Assembly: GCF_900129215.1 (NCBI RefSeq)
Contig: NZ_FQUQ01000001.1
Location: 1,178,001 to 1,242,000, forward strand
DNA from: Pedobacter caeni
Lineage (GTDB): Bacteria; Bacteroidota; Bacteroidia; Sphingobacteriales; Sphingobacteriaceae
Length of the DNA stretch: 64,000 nt
Reading direction: 5' to 3'
The position numbers were made by a program, and so were the translations under genes. Shown piece by piece: positions 1 to 8,156 of this stretch (position 1 is the first letter of the stretch; each line of letters starts with the position of its first letter). The notes under the pieces are model-generated. The model was not told where the DNA came from and did no database searches. It worked only from the letters and a program-made list of their open reading frames with translations.

Positions 1-767
1 TTTCGTTGAATGCCTTAACAAAAAAAGAAGAAGCTTATGAAGCAGCAAAGCAATTCGGAAAGTTTTCCAGCCTGCTGGCAGATTTTGATGCAGAGAAACT
101 AAACATTACCATTCCTGATTTCCATAACCTGAGCTTAAGGTACGAACAGTTCAAAACGGCCTGTGCAAATGCCAATCCGGAAAGAATGGAGAAAGCCAAA
201 GTATATGTAAATTTCATCAATGATCACCATGACCTGGTAGATACTTACCTGAGCATTGTAGCCAATAAAGAAGTGCCACTAAGGGTCATCCATCATGATA
301 CCAAAATCAGCAACGTCCTGTTCGATAAAGATTACAAAGGTATTTGTGTAATCGACCTGGATACCGTAATGCCTGGTTATTTCATCAGCGATGTGGGTGA
401 TATGATGCGTACCTATTTATGTGCAGCCACTGAAGAAGAAACCGATCTGAGTAAAATCAGCATCAGAAAAGAATTCTTTAAGGCAGTATACGATGGTTAT
501 ATGTCAGAAATGAAAGAGGTGCTGACCAATACTGAAAAGCAATACTTTACCTATGCCGGAAAGTTCATTATTTATATGCAGGCCATTCGCTTCCTGGCGG
601 ATTACCTTCAGAATGATGTGTATTACGGAGCGAAGTATGAAGACCATAATTTTAACAGGGCCATCAATCAGATCACCCTGTTAAAAGAATATATTAAAAT
701 CGAAAAAGAGCTTACAGCTCCCCTTTCTTCATCGACTGTACCGCATAGTCAACCGCACGGGCAGTAA
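1..767 (+). CDS. APH/choline-kinase-fold sugar phosphotransferase, NahK-like (5' end outside window)
   Basis: The reading frame is open to the left edge, so the gene is cut at its 5' end. The only start codon near the edge is a TTG at 6 inside the frame. The visible 250 or so residues carry the kinase catalytic loop IHHDTKISNVLFD (H-x-D-x4-N) around residues 96-108. The metal-binding segment IDLDTVMPG follows, then DVGDMMRTY. This combination is typical of the aminoglycoside phosphotransferase fold, in the branch annotated as N-acetylhexosamine kinase-like. It probably phosphorylates a cytoplasmic sugar with ATP; the substrate cannot be read from the sequence. The last 56 bases overlap the 3' end of the convergent GMC oxidoreductase gene, and the C-terminal tail rich in S, P and H is encoded in that overlap. 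Confidence 0.85.
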   Translation, partial: SLNALTKKEEAYEAAKQFGKFSSLLADFDAEKLNITIPDFHNLSLRYEQFKTACANANPERMEKAKVYVNFINDHHDLVDTYLSIVANKEVPLRVIHHDTKISNVLFDKDYKGICVIDLDTVMPGYFISDVGDMMRTYLCAATEEETDLSKISIRKEFFKAVYDGYMSEMKEVLTNTEKQYFTYAGKFIIYMQAIRFLADYLQNDVYYGAKYEDHNFNRAINQITLLKEYIKIEKELTAPLSSSTVPHSQPHGQ

Positions 768-2409
768 GTGCCATATATGTTAATGATGGGTTTTGTGTAG
801 ATGTAGAAGTCATACAAGCCCCATCAGTAACAAATACATTTTTACAATCATGCATCTGATTCCATTTATTTAATACGGAAGTTTTAGGATCATGCCCCAT
901 TCTTGCACCCCCCATTTCGTGGATGTCCAGACCTGGTGCCTGTGAACCATCATTGGGCTTAATGTTTTTGAATCCTGCAGCTGTAAACATCTCTGTCATC
1001 TGCTCCAGGTAATCTTTCTTCATTTTAGCATCGTTGTCGTCATAATCCACAGAAATACGCAATTGCGGAATTCCCCATTCATCCTTTTTGTGCTTATCCA
1101 GCTTTACGTAGTTACTCGCTTTAGGGATGGTTTCGCCCATCATGTGTGAACCGACCTGCCATGGGCCAAGATTTTTATTAAGCAGTTGTGCTTTCAAATC
1201 TGCTCCCATACCTGAGGTATCCTTTTCCGGACTTCTGTAGGCAGAAAAACCAGCCGCATATCCTCTCTTGAAATTGGTTTCCTGTTTTAAAAGGTTCCTG
1301 AAGCGGGGAATATAACCGCCATCAGAAGGGTTCCTGCCATCGGTAGTAAACTCTTTTAAGCCATCATATTCTGCACTGATCCGGGCACTGTAGTTATGAA
1401 AAGCCACATATTTACCCAATACCCCACTGTCATTTCCCAATCCGTTCGGAAAACGGGAAGAAGTAGAGTTGAGCAGAATCAGATTGGTATTGATGGCAGC
1501 CGCGTTTACAAAAATCACACGTGCAAAATACTCGGTCACCTCTTTAGTATTGGTATCCACGACCCTTACTCCCGAAGCCCTTCCCAGCTTTTCATCATAG
1601 ATGACAGATTCGACTACAGAAAAAGGTTTCAAGGTCAGGTTTCCTGTTTTTGCTGCCCATGGTAAAGTAGAGGCATTGCTACTGAAATAACCACCAAACG
1701 GACAGCCCCGCTGACAAAGATTCCTGTTCTGGCATTTGCCCCTTCCCTGGTCAAAATGAATCTGTCGGGGTTGCGATAAATGTGCACATCGCGAGCTGAT
1801 GACATGCCTTCCGCTGTATTTTTCGTTTAAAGTTTTCTTGAAATAATCTTCCACCGCATTTAAAGGGAATGCAGGTAAAAAGTCGCCATCAGGCAATTGT
1901 GCCAGACCATCTTTATTACCGGAAATTCCCGCAAATTTTTCTACGTAACTGTACCAGGAATCCAGGTCTTTATGCCTGATCGGCCAGTCGACCGCAAAAT
2001 CATCCCGCAGTGGTCCTTCAAAATCAAGGTCGCTCCAGCGCTGTGTCTGCCTGGCCCATAGTAAAGATTTCCCACCTACCTGATAGCCACGGATCCAGTC
2101 GAACGGCTTTTCCTGCACATAGGGATGTTCTTTGTCTTTTACAAAAAAATGCATGGCATCTTCCCGGAAAGCATAACATTTACTCACCACCGGATTTTCC
2201 TTGCGGATGGCCAGTGTCAGTTCCCCACGGTGTTCAAATTCGTAAGGATATTTATTGGTTGTCGGGTAATCGATCAGGTGTTTTACATCCCTTCCCCGTT
2301 CCAGAACGAGGGTTTTTAAGCCTTTTTCTGTAAATTCTTTGGCAGCCCATCCACCACTAATGCCAGAGCCAATGACGATGGCATCATAAGTATGTTGTTT
2401 GTTTGACAT
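712..2409 (-). CDS. GMC-family FAD-dependent oxidoreductase
   Basis: This 565-residue protein has the GMC (glucose-methanol-choline) layout. An FAD dinucleotide-binding motif, VIGSGISGGWAAKEF, lies at residues 12-26 and ends in an acidic strand (LVLERG). The C-terminal GMC domain has HEMGGARMGHDP and the closing FAD contact TDGACMTSTSTQNPSLTYMA. It has no signal peptide of its own. The next upstream gene encodes a gluconate 2-dehydrogenase subunit 3-like protein with a Tat-like leader, so the pair probably crosses the membrane together, as in membrane-linked sugar dehydrogenases. The likely reaction is oxidation of a sugar hydroxyl in the periplasm; LacA-type glucoside 3-dehydrogenases share this subunit pairing. 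No cytochrome subunit is present nearby. Substrate is unknown. Confidence 0.92.
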   Translation of the reverse strand: MSNKQHTYDAIVIGSGISGGWAAKEFTEKGLKTLVLERGRDVKHLIDYPTTNKYPYEFEHRGELTLAIRKENPVVSKCYAFREDAMHFFVKDKEHPYVQEKPFDWIRGYQVGGKSLLWARQTQRWSDLDFEGPLRDDFAVDWPIRHKDLDSWYSYVEKFAGISGNKDGLAQLPDGDFLPAFPLNAVEDYFKKTLNEKYSGRHVISSRCAHLSQPRQIHFDQGRGKCQNRNLCQRGCPFGGYFSSNASTLPWAAKTGNLTLKPFSVVESVIYDEKLGRASGVRVVDTNTKEVTEYFARVIFVNAAAINTNLILLNSTSSRFPNGLGNDSGVLGKYVAFHNYSARISAEYDGLKEFTTDGRNPSDGGYIPRFRNLLKQETNFKRGYAAGFSAYRSPEKDTSGMGADLKAQLLNKNLGPWQVGSHMMGETIPKASNYVKLDKHKKDEWGIPQLRISVDYDDNDAKMKKDYLEQMTEMFTAAGFKNIKPNDGSQAPGLDIHEMGGARMGHDPKTSVLNKWNQMHDCKNVFVTDGACMTSTSTQNPSLTYMALTARAVDYAVQSMKKGEL

Positions 2410-2421
2410 GTTCTTTTTTAC

Positions 2422-2919
2422 TTAAGTGGTTTTAACAGGGAAATAACCATTGTACCTTCCGGGAACCAGTTCCCAGATCAGGAGCTTACTCATTACATAT
2501 TTGGAATTCAGGTAGCCACCGATAGTACGTGATTTCATGATGGAATAGAAATCGCCAATTTCTTTTGACAAGCCCGGCTTTTCGTTATTGGCGGCCATGA
2601 CCTGCTCCTTTAAGGCATTGCCTTCCAATCCTTCAAAAGATTTCAGGCCTTTCATAAATTGCTCCTGATCTTTTGTATCGTAACAATCGTCCAGCATCTT
2701 CAATACAAAAAGATGAAGGTTCAGGTCTTTTGCGCCGGAAGTATCCGTTTTGGGAATGATCAGCTCCGCAATTTCTGCCAGTAGTTTTTCCTGTGTGGCA
2801 GAAATATCGAGGTGTTGTAATTGAATGGAAACTTTGCCTTCTTCCCTGAGGCAGGAAGGCAGCAGGGCCATTCCGCCTGCAAATATTAATACTTGTTTTA
2901 TCGCTAAACGTCTGTTCAT
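2422..2919 (-). CDS. Gluconate 2-dehydrogenase subunit 3-like protein (Tat/lipoprotein leader)
   Basis: About 165 residues. I prefer the ATG at 2919 over an upstream TTG at 2952, because it opens with MNRRLAIKQVLIFAGG, a twin-arginine-like leader ending in LLPSC, a plausible lipobox. The mature part has the short helical pattern of the gluconate 2-dehydrogenase subunit 3 family (LLAEIAELIIPKTDTSGA), which acts as the small Tat-carrying partner of a GMC flavoprotein. It sits 12 bases upstream of the GMC gene on the same strand, so the two are almost surely co-transcribed and their products form one complex facing the periplasm. With the ATG start it no longer overlaps the preceding barrel gene. 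Confidence 0.85.
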   Translation of the reverse strand: MNRRLAIKQVLIFAGGMALLPSCLREEGKVSIQLQHLDISATQEKLLAEIAELIIPKTDTSGAKDLNLHLFVLKMLDDCYDTKDQEQFMKGLKSFEGLEGNALKEQVMAANNEKPGLSKEIGDFYSIMKSRTIGGYLNSKYVMSKLLIWELVPGRYNGYFPVKTT

Positions 2920-2938
2920 CGGTTCATGGTGTGTGCTG

Positions 2939-5596
2939 CTAATGTAATCCAAAATCCTGAAGTCTCATAGAAAAACCAAGCAGGAAAAACCTGGTTACCC
3001 CATCCGTACGACTTTCCGTGACGGCATTATCAGAGAAAGTTCTGTTCAGACCATTTCCCTGGTTAAGGAGATCATTGACCGCAAATGTCAGCATTCCTGA
3101 TTTATTTTTAAAGAGTGTTTTTTCTATTCCTGCATTGATCAGTAAAGGATTGTTGGCTGCAATGGAATACCCGGTATTGATTCTTTTAGAACCTGTGAAG
3201 TTCAGGGTCCAGGATTTGGTAAGGATATATCTGGAATAGATGTTAAACATCCAGGTCTCTACATTTCTCCTCTGGCCGGCGCTGCTTAAGGAATAGGTAT
3301 TGGCATTCAATCCATAACTGGCTTGTGCACTCATACTCAGCTTCTCTGTGTTTGCTGAAAAGCTCAGCTGCTGGTCAAAATTAAATCTCTTGCTAAAGCT
3401 TTTCTTATCATCTGTAAACAGCACATCGTTTGCCCTGTTCAGGTTTCCGCTCAGGGTCAGCGCAAATTTGTTTTTTGAAAAAGGATAGGATAAGGAATAA
3501 GAAGTACCTATATTATAGTTCCCGTTGGCATTGACATACCGTGTTTCCTGTTTAAGGCTGTTTAAGCTATCTCCAACAAGGACTACATTGGCGACAACCT
3601 GATTCTGGATAAGGCTGGTGTTCAGTCCGATCTGAAAAGAAAGGCCTCCTTCAGGATCGAAAAGACGGTAATCCACATTCGCATTATGGTTGAAAGAAGT
3701 CTTGAGGTTTGGGTTTCCAATGATCACATTCTGCAAATCCCTGGTGTCTGCTACAGGTTGTAATTGCTGGAAATCAGGGGCATTGCTGGCTCCGTTATAG
3801 TTTCCGCTGAGTGATTGCGATGGTGATATCATATAATTCAGGTTGCCTGAGGGGGAGAAGTTCAGGGTATTCTGACTGATTTTATCTGTGCGCCCTTCGT
3901 AACTTCCTTTCAGGGAACTTGGCTGTAAAGAGATTCCCGCAGTATAGTTTAAGCGCTTTGAGCCGTACCTGTAACTCAGCCTGAAATTGTTGTTGAGGAA
4001 ATTAGAATGATAGACATTACTTAGTGAATCGACAAAACTGATTTGCCCGTTCTGATCTTTTACCCTCGTCTGCAGGCTATTGTTGTTCGACGACAGCGAG
4101 AAGGCATAATTAAAATCGATATTTTTTGTGCTCACCGTATCATCAGCGCGATTCAAGGGTTCACTATAAGTCACACTGGCATTCCATTGACCATTGGAGC
4201 TCTTGTTGTCAACCAAACGGTTTAATGGTGTTTCCTTAAGGAAAGCTCCGGTCTTCTGATCGTAATAGCCTATTTTGTTCATCATGTCCTGATCACTTTT
4301 CGATTTTCCAAAAGCGCCGGAAAAGTTTACATATATGGTTCTTCCTCTTTTTGCAAAGCTCTTTCCCCATCCAAAATTAGCATTCAGGTTTGGGTTAGAT
4401 TGATTCGAGAGACTGCTGTTGTAGAGGTCCTGACGGATGGCTCCCTTTTGAATGTTTTGAGAACTGCTGGTCGACTTGCCATCGGAAAAACTTCCGTTTA
4501 AGGAGGCGGTCAGGTATTCTTTATCATAATTCCCCTGTAGGTTGAGGTCGAAATTATGCCCGTTAGAATTGGTATTGGAGCTGTTTTCATTGGTAGTGTA
4601 CAGTGTACCCAATTGGTTAACCCGCTCTATATAATTAAACTGACTGCTTTCATTCAGGTTATTGTTAAAAGCATAATTTGCAGATCCTACCGTTCTTTTG
4701 GTGATGTGGTCCCGGTAATTCCCCGAGGTATAAAGTGCCCTCGTAGATCCGGCGCTGTTATTGGCATTGTTGAGGTTGGCACTGGCTCCTATCTGCCTGT
4801 CGTCTTTCCATATGTTTCCCGAGCTCTGAAAACCATATCGTTTATTCGTTCCCCCATCTATACCTGCATTCCCAAAAGTCCCTCTGTTTCTTCCCGGTTT
4901 TGTAACGAGGTTGAGGATCTTCTTGGGTTGTCCCATTTTTATGCCGGTGAGCTTTGCTTCCTCCCCATAATCATCGATCACCTGCAGATGAGAAAACATT
5001 TCTGCCGGAAGCTGTTTGATAAACTCTTTTACATTACCAGTAAAGAAATCCTTCCCATTGACCCTTATTTTAGTCATCTCTTTCCCCATGGAGGTCACCT
5101 TACCTTTCTCGTCCACTTCAATGCCTGGCAACTGTTTCAGCAATTGGTCCACATGATCGCCTTCGCGCACTTTATAAGCAGCGGCATTGTATTCCAGTGT
5201 ATCCTTTTTAACTTTCATCGCGACAACCTTGCCTTCAATGATTACCTCTTTCAGTAGTTGGGTATCCGGCATCAAAATGATAGGTTTCAGAGAAAGGATG
5301 TTTTCTCCGGTTTTAAAAGAATGGGTACTGGATGTTGTACGATAACCAATACTTCTGACGAGCAGGGAAAAATCTGAAGATGAAGAATTCAGGTTCTCAA
5401 ATGAAAACTTACCATCGGCATCAGAATTGATGCTCAGGGTATCTTTACCGGCAATCATCCGGACATTTGCTCCAGGAATACCTTGTTTACTTTTATCAGT
5501 AACACTTCCCGTCAGCTTACGCTTGACCTGGGCCGTTAGTATCAGACTGGGAAATAGCAAAACAATAAAAAAGAAAATCCTCCCAGTAATACTCAA
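2939..5596 (-). CDS. TonB-receptor-like outer membrane beta-barrel protein
   Basis: The frame is open to a TTG at 5677, but that start overlaps the upstream SGNH gene and places 27 residues before a hydrophobic leader. A TTG at 5596 gives a compact signal peptide ending in LILTAQ, so I use it; the start is uncertain because no ATG is available. After the leader come a carboxypeptidase-regulatory-like beta domain (LTGSVTDKSKQGIPGANVRM), a plug-like domain (LLKQLPGIEVDEKGKV, then KIRVNGKDFFTG) and a long C-terminal barrel rich in N, S and aromatic residues. This is the 'outer membrane beta-barrel' branch of TonB-dependent receptor homologues. The ligand is unknown, and the neighbouring SGNH hydrolase and oxidoreductase suggest a carbohydrate. 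Confidence 0.82.
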   Translation of the reverse strand: MSITGRIFFFIVLLFPSLILTAQVKRKLTGSVTDKSKQGIPGANVRMIAGKDTLSINSDADGKFSFENLNSSSSDFSLLVRSIGYRTTSSTHSFKTGENILSLKPIILMPDTQLLKEVIIEGKVVAMKVKKDTLEYNAAAYKVREGDHVDQLLKQLPGIEVDEKGKVTSMGKEMTKIRVNGKDFFTGNVKEFIKQLPAEMFSHLQVIDDYGEEAKLTGIKMGQPKKILNLVTKPGRNRGTFGNAGIDGGTNKRYGFQSSGNIWKDDRQIGASANLNNANNSAGSTRALYTSGNYRDHITKRTVGSANYAFNNNLNESSQFNYIERVNQLGTLYTTNENSSNTNSNGHNFDLNLQGNYDKEYLTASLNGSFSDGKSTSSSQNIQKGAIRQDLYNSSLSNQSNPNLNANFGWGKSFAKRGRTIYVNFSGAFGKSKSDQDMMNKIGYYDQKTGAFLKETPLNRLVDNKSSNGQWNASVTYSEPLNRADDTVSTKNIDFNYAFSLSSNNNSLQTRVKDQNGQISFVDSLSNVYHSNFLNNNFRLSYRYGSKRLNYTAGISLQPSSLKGSYEGRTDKISQNTLNFSPSGNLNYMISPSQSLSGNYNGASNAPDFQQLQPVADTRDLQNVIIGNPNLKTSFNHNANVDYRLFDPEGGLSFQIGLNTSLIQNQVVANVVLVGDSLNSLKQETRYVNANGNYNIGTSYSLSYPFSKNKFALTLSGNLNRANDVLFTDDKKSFSKRFNFDQQLSFSANTEKLSMSAQASYGLNANTYSLSSAGQRRNVETWMFNIYSRYILTKSWTLNFTGSKRINTGYSIAANNPLLINAGIEKTLFKNKSGMLTFAVNDLLNQGNGLNRTFSDNAVTESRTDGVTRFFLLGFSMRLQDFGLH

Positions 5597-5646
5597 CTTA
5601 ATTTCAATTTTGACCTGAAAGGCGCTAATATAGATAAAAGCTCTGG

Positions 5647-6843
5647 TTAGTTGATCAAAAAATGAGCAATACGACAAGCATTCCCCTTACTTTTTTCGTT
5701 TTTATTCTCGCTGATCCTCAGCTTTAAAACATGGTCACCGTCGGTAAGGTTGCTGCCAAATAAAACATACCAGGGTAAATGCAGGGACTTGCTCCATCTG
5801 GTATATAAATCCAGTTCTTTTTCAGGGCCATTGTCAATAGCATACCGCACTTTTCCGGCATCAGCGCCGGATACCACCGACATACCTACAGCACTACCTT
5901 TAAAGCGCAGTGTAAGCGTTGCACCAGGTTTGGTTGCCTCGAGCATGGGAACATGAACAAAGCCTTTACGGGTGTTCAATCCATCCTCTGGAAACCAGTC
6001 GTTATTTAAAGTCCAACCGGCCGAATAGACAGCGGATGTGATGTCACCATAGCGCCCCTGCTGAAAGCTTCCTTTATTCATTGGTTCAGGTAGTTCCCTT
6101 TTTTTGAGATTCCTTCCGGATTTAAGCCCATCGAAACTATCAGACAACAGTCTTCTGATGGCCTCTGCATAAATCCCTTGTCCAAAGGGAGAAGGATGCA
6201 GGTCTTTAAAGTCTTTCTCCCAGCTAAACTCCTGGTTGTTCATCCGATCCCTTACCGCCTTAGCCAGATTGATGGAGGGCAATCCATAATGACCAGCGAT
6301 GAGCTCATGGTTAAATACAGAAACGGGTACTTTTCCTTTGTTATAAGTTTCGGTTTTATCCGGGTCAGCAAAGGACATCAAAATAATGTCCATATCAGGC
6401 TGATGCGACCTTGCATTTCTAACGATCCCTTCCAATGCCCTCAACTGAACGAGGCTATCCGTTCCGTTGACCTCGTCGTTCACCGCGGCTTCCAGAAACA
6501 GCAGATCCACCTTTCCGGAGTCCAGGACATCCTGTTTCAGGCGGAACGCATGCGGCAGGCTACCCAAAGATGGAATGCCTGCGGCAATAAAATGAAAGGC
6601 GGTTTTGGGAAAACGGCGTTGTAAGGTGATGCAAACCGAGTCTCTCCATCCCGGTGCATTGGTGATTGAGCCACCAAGAAAGGCTACGGTTGCTGTTTTT
6701 TGTTGTTCAAATGCCCGGAAGGCATTTCCAAGTCCTTTTCGGGTGCTGATATAATTACGGTCATCAAGTCGGGCGCCTTGTCCATTAGTATAACTAACGA
6801 AACAGAGCAACAGGAAGGAAAAAACAAGCAGTATCTTGGTCAT
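5647..6843 (-). CDS. Secreted SGNH/GDSL-family hydrolase (probable carbohydrate esterase)
   Basis: 398 residues with a signal peptide (hydrophobic stretch then YTNGQG). The SGNH blocks are visible: VAFLGGSITNAPGW around residues 52-65 (block I serine), a glycine in AAGIPSLGS (block II), EAAVNDEVNG (block III asparagine) and KDLHPSPFGQGIYAEA (block V Asp-His). The C-terminal third is a beta-rich domain, probably a carbohydrate-binding sandwich. Secreted proteins of this layout usually remove acyl groups from polysaccharides. It is followed after about 50 bases by the barrel gene and preceded by the transglutaminase-like gene, all on the minus strand. The acyl group and glycan are not predictable from this sequence. 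Confidence 0.85.
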   Translation of the reverse strand: MTKILLVFSFLLLCFVSYTNGQGARLDDRNYISTRKGLGNAFRAFEQQKTATVAFLGGSITNAPGWRDSVCITLQRRFPKTAFHFIAAGIPSLGSLPHAFRLKQDVLDSGKVDLLFLEAAVNDEVNGTDSLVQLRALEGIVRNARSHQPDMDIILMSFADPDKTETYNKGKVPVSVFNHELIAGHYGLPSINLAKAVRDRMNNQEFSWEKDFKDLHPSPFGQGIYAEAIRRLLSDSFDGLKSGRNLKKRELPEPMNKGSFQQGRYGDITSAVYSAGWTLNNDWFPEDGLNTRKGFVHVPMLEATKPGATLTLRFKGSAVGMSVVSGADAGKVRYAIDNGPEKELDLYTRWSKSLHLPWYVLFGSNLTDGDHVLKLRISENKNEKSKGNACRIAHFLIN

Positions 6844-6891
6844 ATAAACAGGAATAACCCAATTAATTTAAGGCATTTAAATATACTTATT

Positions 6892-8088
6892 TTAATGATT
6901 AGGATCGTATTGATAGACGATCTGGTAAGGTGTGTTTCTCAGCTTTGCGGAGATCACACCAATTGGGAGGTCCTCCTTTTGAGGGGTGGGTTCACAAACA
7001 GAATAGAGTTTCCCTTTATATACGATGGCATCGCCAATAGGTTTGTCAAACTGAACGGCCATGGTAATATGTGTAGGGTACAGCATGGCAATCATGGGCA
7101 GGTTGTAAATCTCTTTGACCAGGTAAAAGAATAAGGCTACACGGTCATCACAATCACTGTGGGTTGCGAACAAAGTCTCTTCCGGAGAAAGGCGTTTTTC
7201 TCCGCCAAAATTCTGTTCATCATCTTCATATAAGAAAGCATATCTGGTAAAACGCATCAGATAGTCCACTCCTTTCTTCTGGTTCATTCCTGAGACATTC
7301 TTTCTGAGTAACGGGATCAATGATCCATACGTTTCTTTGCTGAGCGGAATGTTAAAATAAGTTTCGAAATCTACGCCCGGATAATTGGCAAATATGGCTT
7401 CTACATCTCTGTTGAGCTTAATATTGAAATGGTAAGCTTTATGCTTGTAGACAAACTCCAGTTTCTTTTCGAAGTAATTGTCTGGTTTAAAATCAGGCAT
7501 TTTGGTCACTTTATAAGAAAAAGGATTTGTTGCAGCGGCTACGTTAATGGTAATTGGAATAGGTGGATCCAGATTCAGGTCTGCTTTTGGATAGTCATGG
7601 TAATTCAGGCACATAAATTTCTTTTGGTCTACCATAAAGAAAGGGATATCAGTAATGTCCTCGTCATTAAAGATGTAGAAGATGATCTTGTCTTTACTGA
7701 GCGCCAGGCGGGCATCATAACCTGATTTTGCCAGAAAGAACCATTTATATAAGGTATAACGGCTATAGTTGTCTTTTTTAGGACTGATTTGCTGAGCGGT
7801 TTTACGAATCAGCTGATAATACAACCAATCGTTCAGTTCGTATTTTTTGCGGTAAGCCAGCAGGGAATCGATGATGGGCTGGTAATCTCCGGAATTTAAA
7901 TGCTGATAGGCTGATTTTATAGATTCCTGGGAGAGTTCCGGTGCCGCTACGAGAACCGAAGTGTCCACTTCTGCGTTAAATACTCCTTCGTAAAATTCAA
8001 AAGAAATCCATTGTTTACCCTGACCCTGTACATTCGTCAAAGTAAGCATCAGAAATAGCGTCCCGAAAATTTTGAAAAGACGGTCCAT
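6892..8088 (-). CDS. Secreted transglutaminase-like superfamily protein
   Basis: 398 residues with a signal peptide (MDRLFKIFGTLFLMLTLTNV, cleavage near QGQG). The central part is not familiar. The C-terminal third shows a papain/transglutaminase-type triad pattern: Cys in THSDCDDRVALFFYLV, His in YPTHITMAVQF and an acidic residue in SVCEPTP. The spacing and the run of hydrophobics after the cysteine fit the transglutaminase-like fold, which includes many bacterial cysteine peptidases and amidases. It is probably periplasmic. The gene lies 48 bases upstream of the SGNH hydrolase gene and may head that transcript. Whether it is a peptidase or a non-catalytic homologue cannot be decided. Confidence 0.7.
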   Translation of the reverse strand: MDRLFKIFGTLFLMLTLTNVQGQGKQWISFEFYEGVFNAEVDTSVLVAAPELSQESIKSAYQHLNSGDYQPIIDSLLAYRKKYELNDWLYYQLIRKTAQQISPKKDNYSRYTLYKWFFLAKSGYDARLALSKDKIIFYIFNDEDITDIPFFMVDQKKFMCLNYHDYPKADLNLDPPIPITINVAAATNPFSYKVTKMPDFKPDNYFEKKLEFVYKHKAYHFNIKLNRDVEAIFANYPGVDFETYFNIPLSKETYGSLIPLLRKNVSGMNQKKGVDYLMRFTRYAFLYEDDEQNFGGEKRLSPEETLFATHSDCDDRVALFFYLVKEIYNLPMIAMLYPTHITMAVQFDKPIGDAIVYKGKLYSVCEPTPQKEDLPIGVISAKLRNTPYQIVYQYDPNH

Positions 8089-8156
8089 AAGAATTGCTCG
8101 CTTAACATTAAATATACATAAAATTCACCTTAACTTAATGCAATATTTATGTCTTT

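Noticed and set aside
4556..5257. 233-codon plus-strand frame
   Set aside because: Antisense shadow within the TonB-receptor-like barrel gene; no family features.
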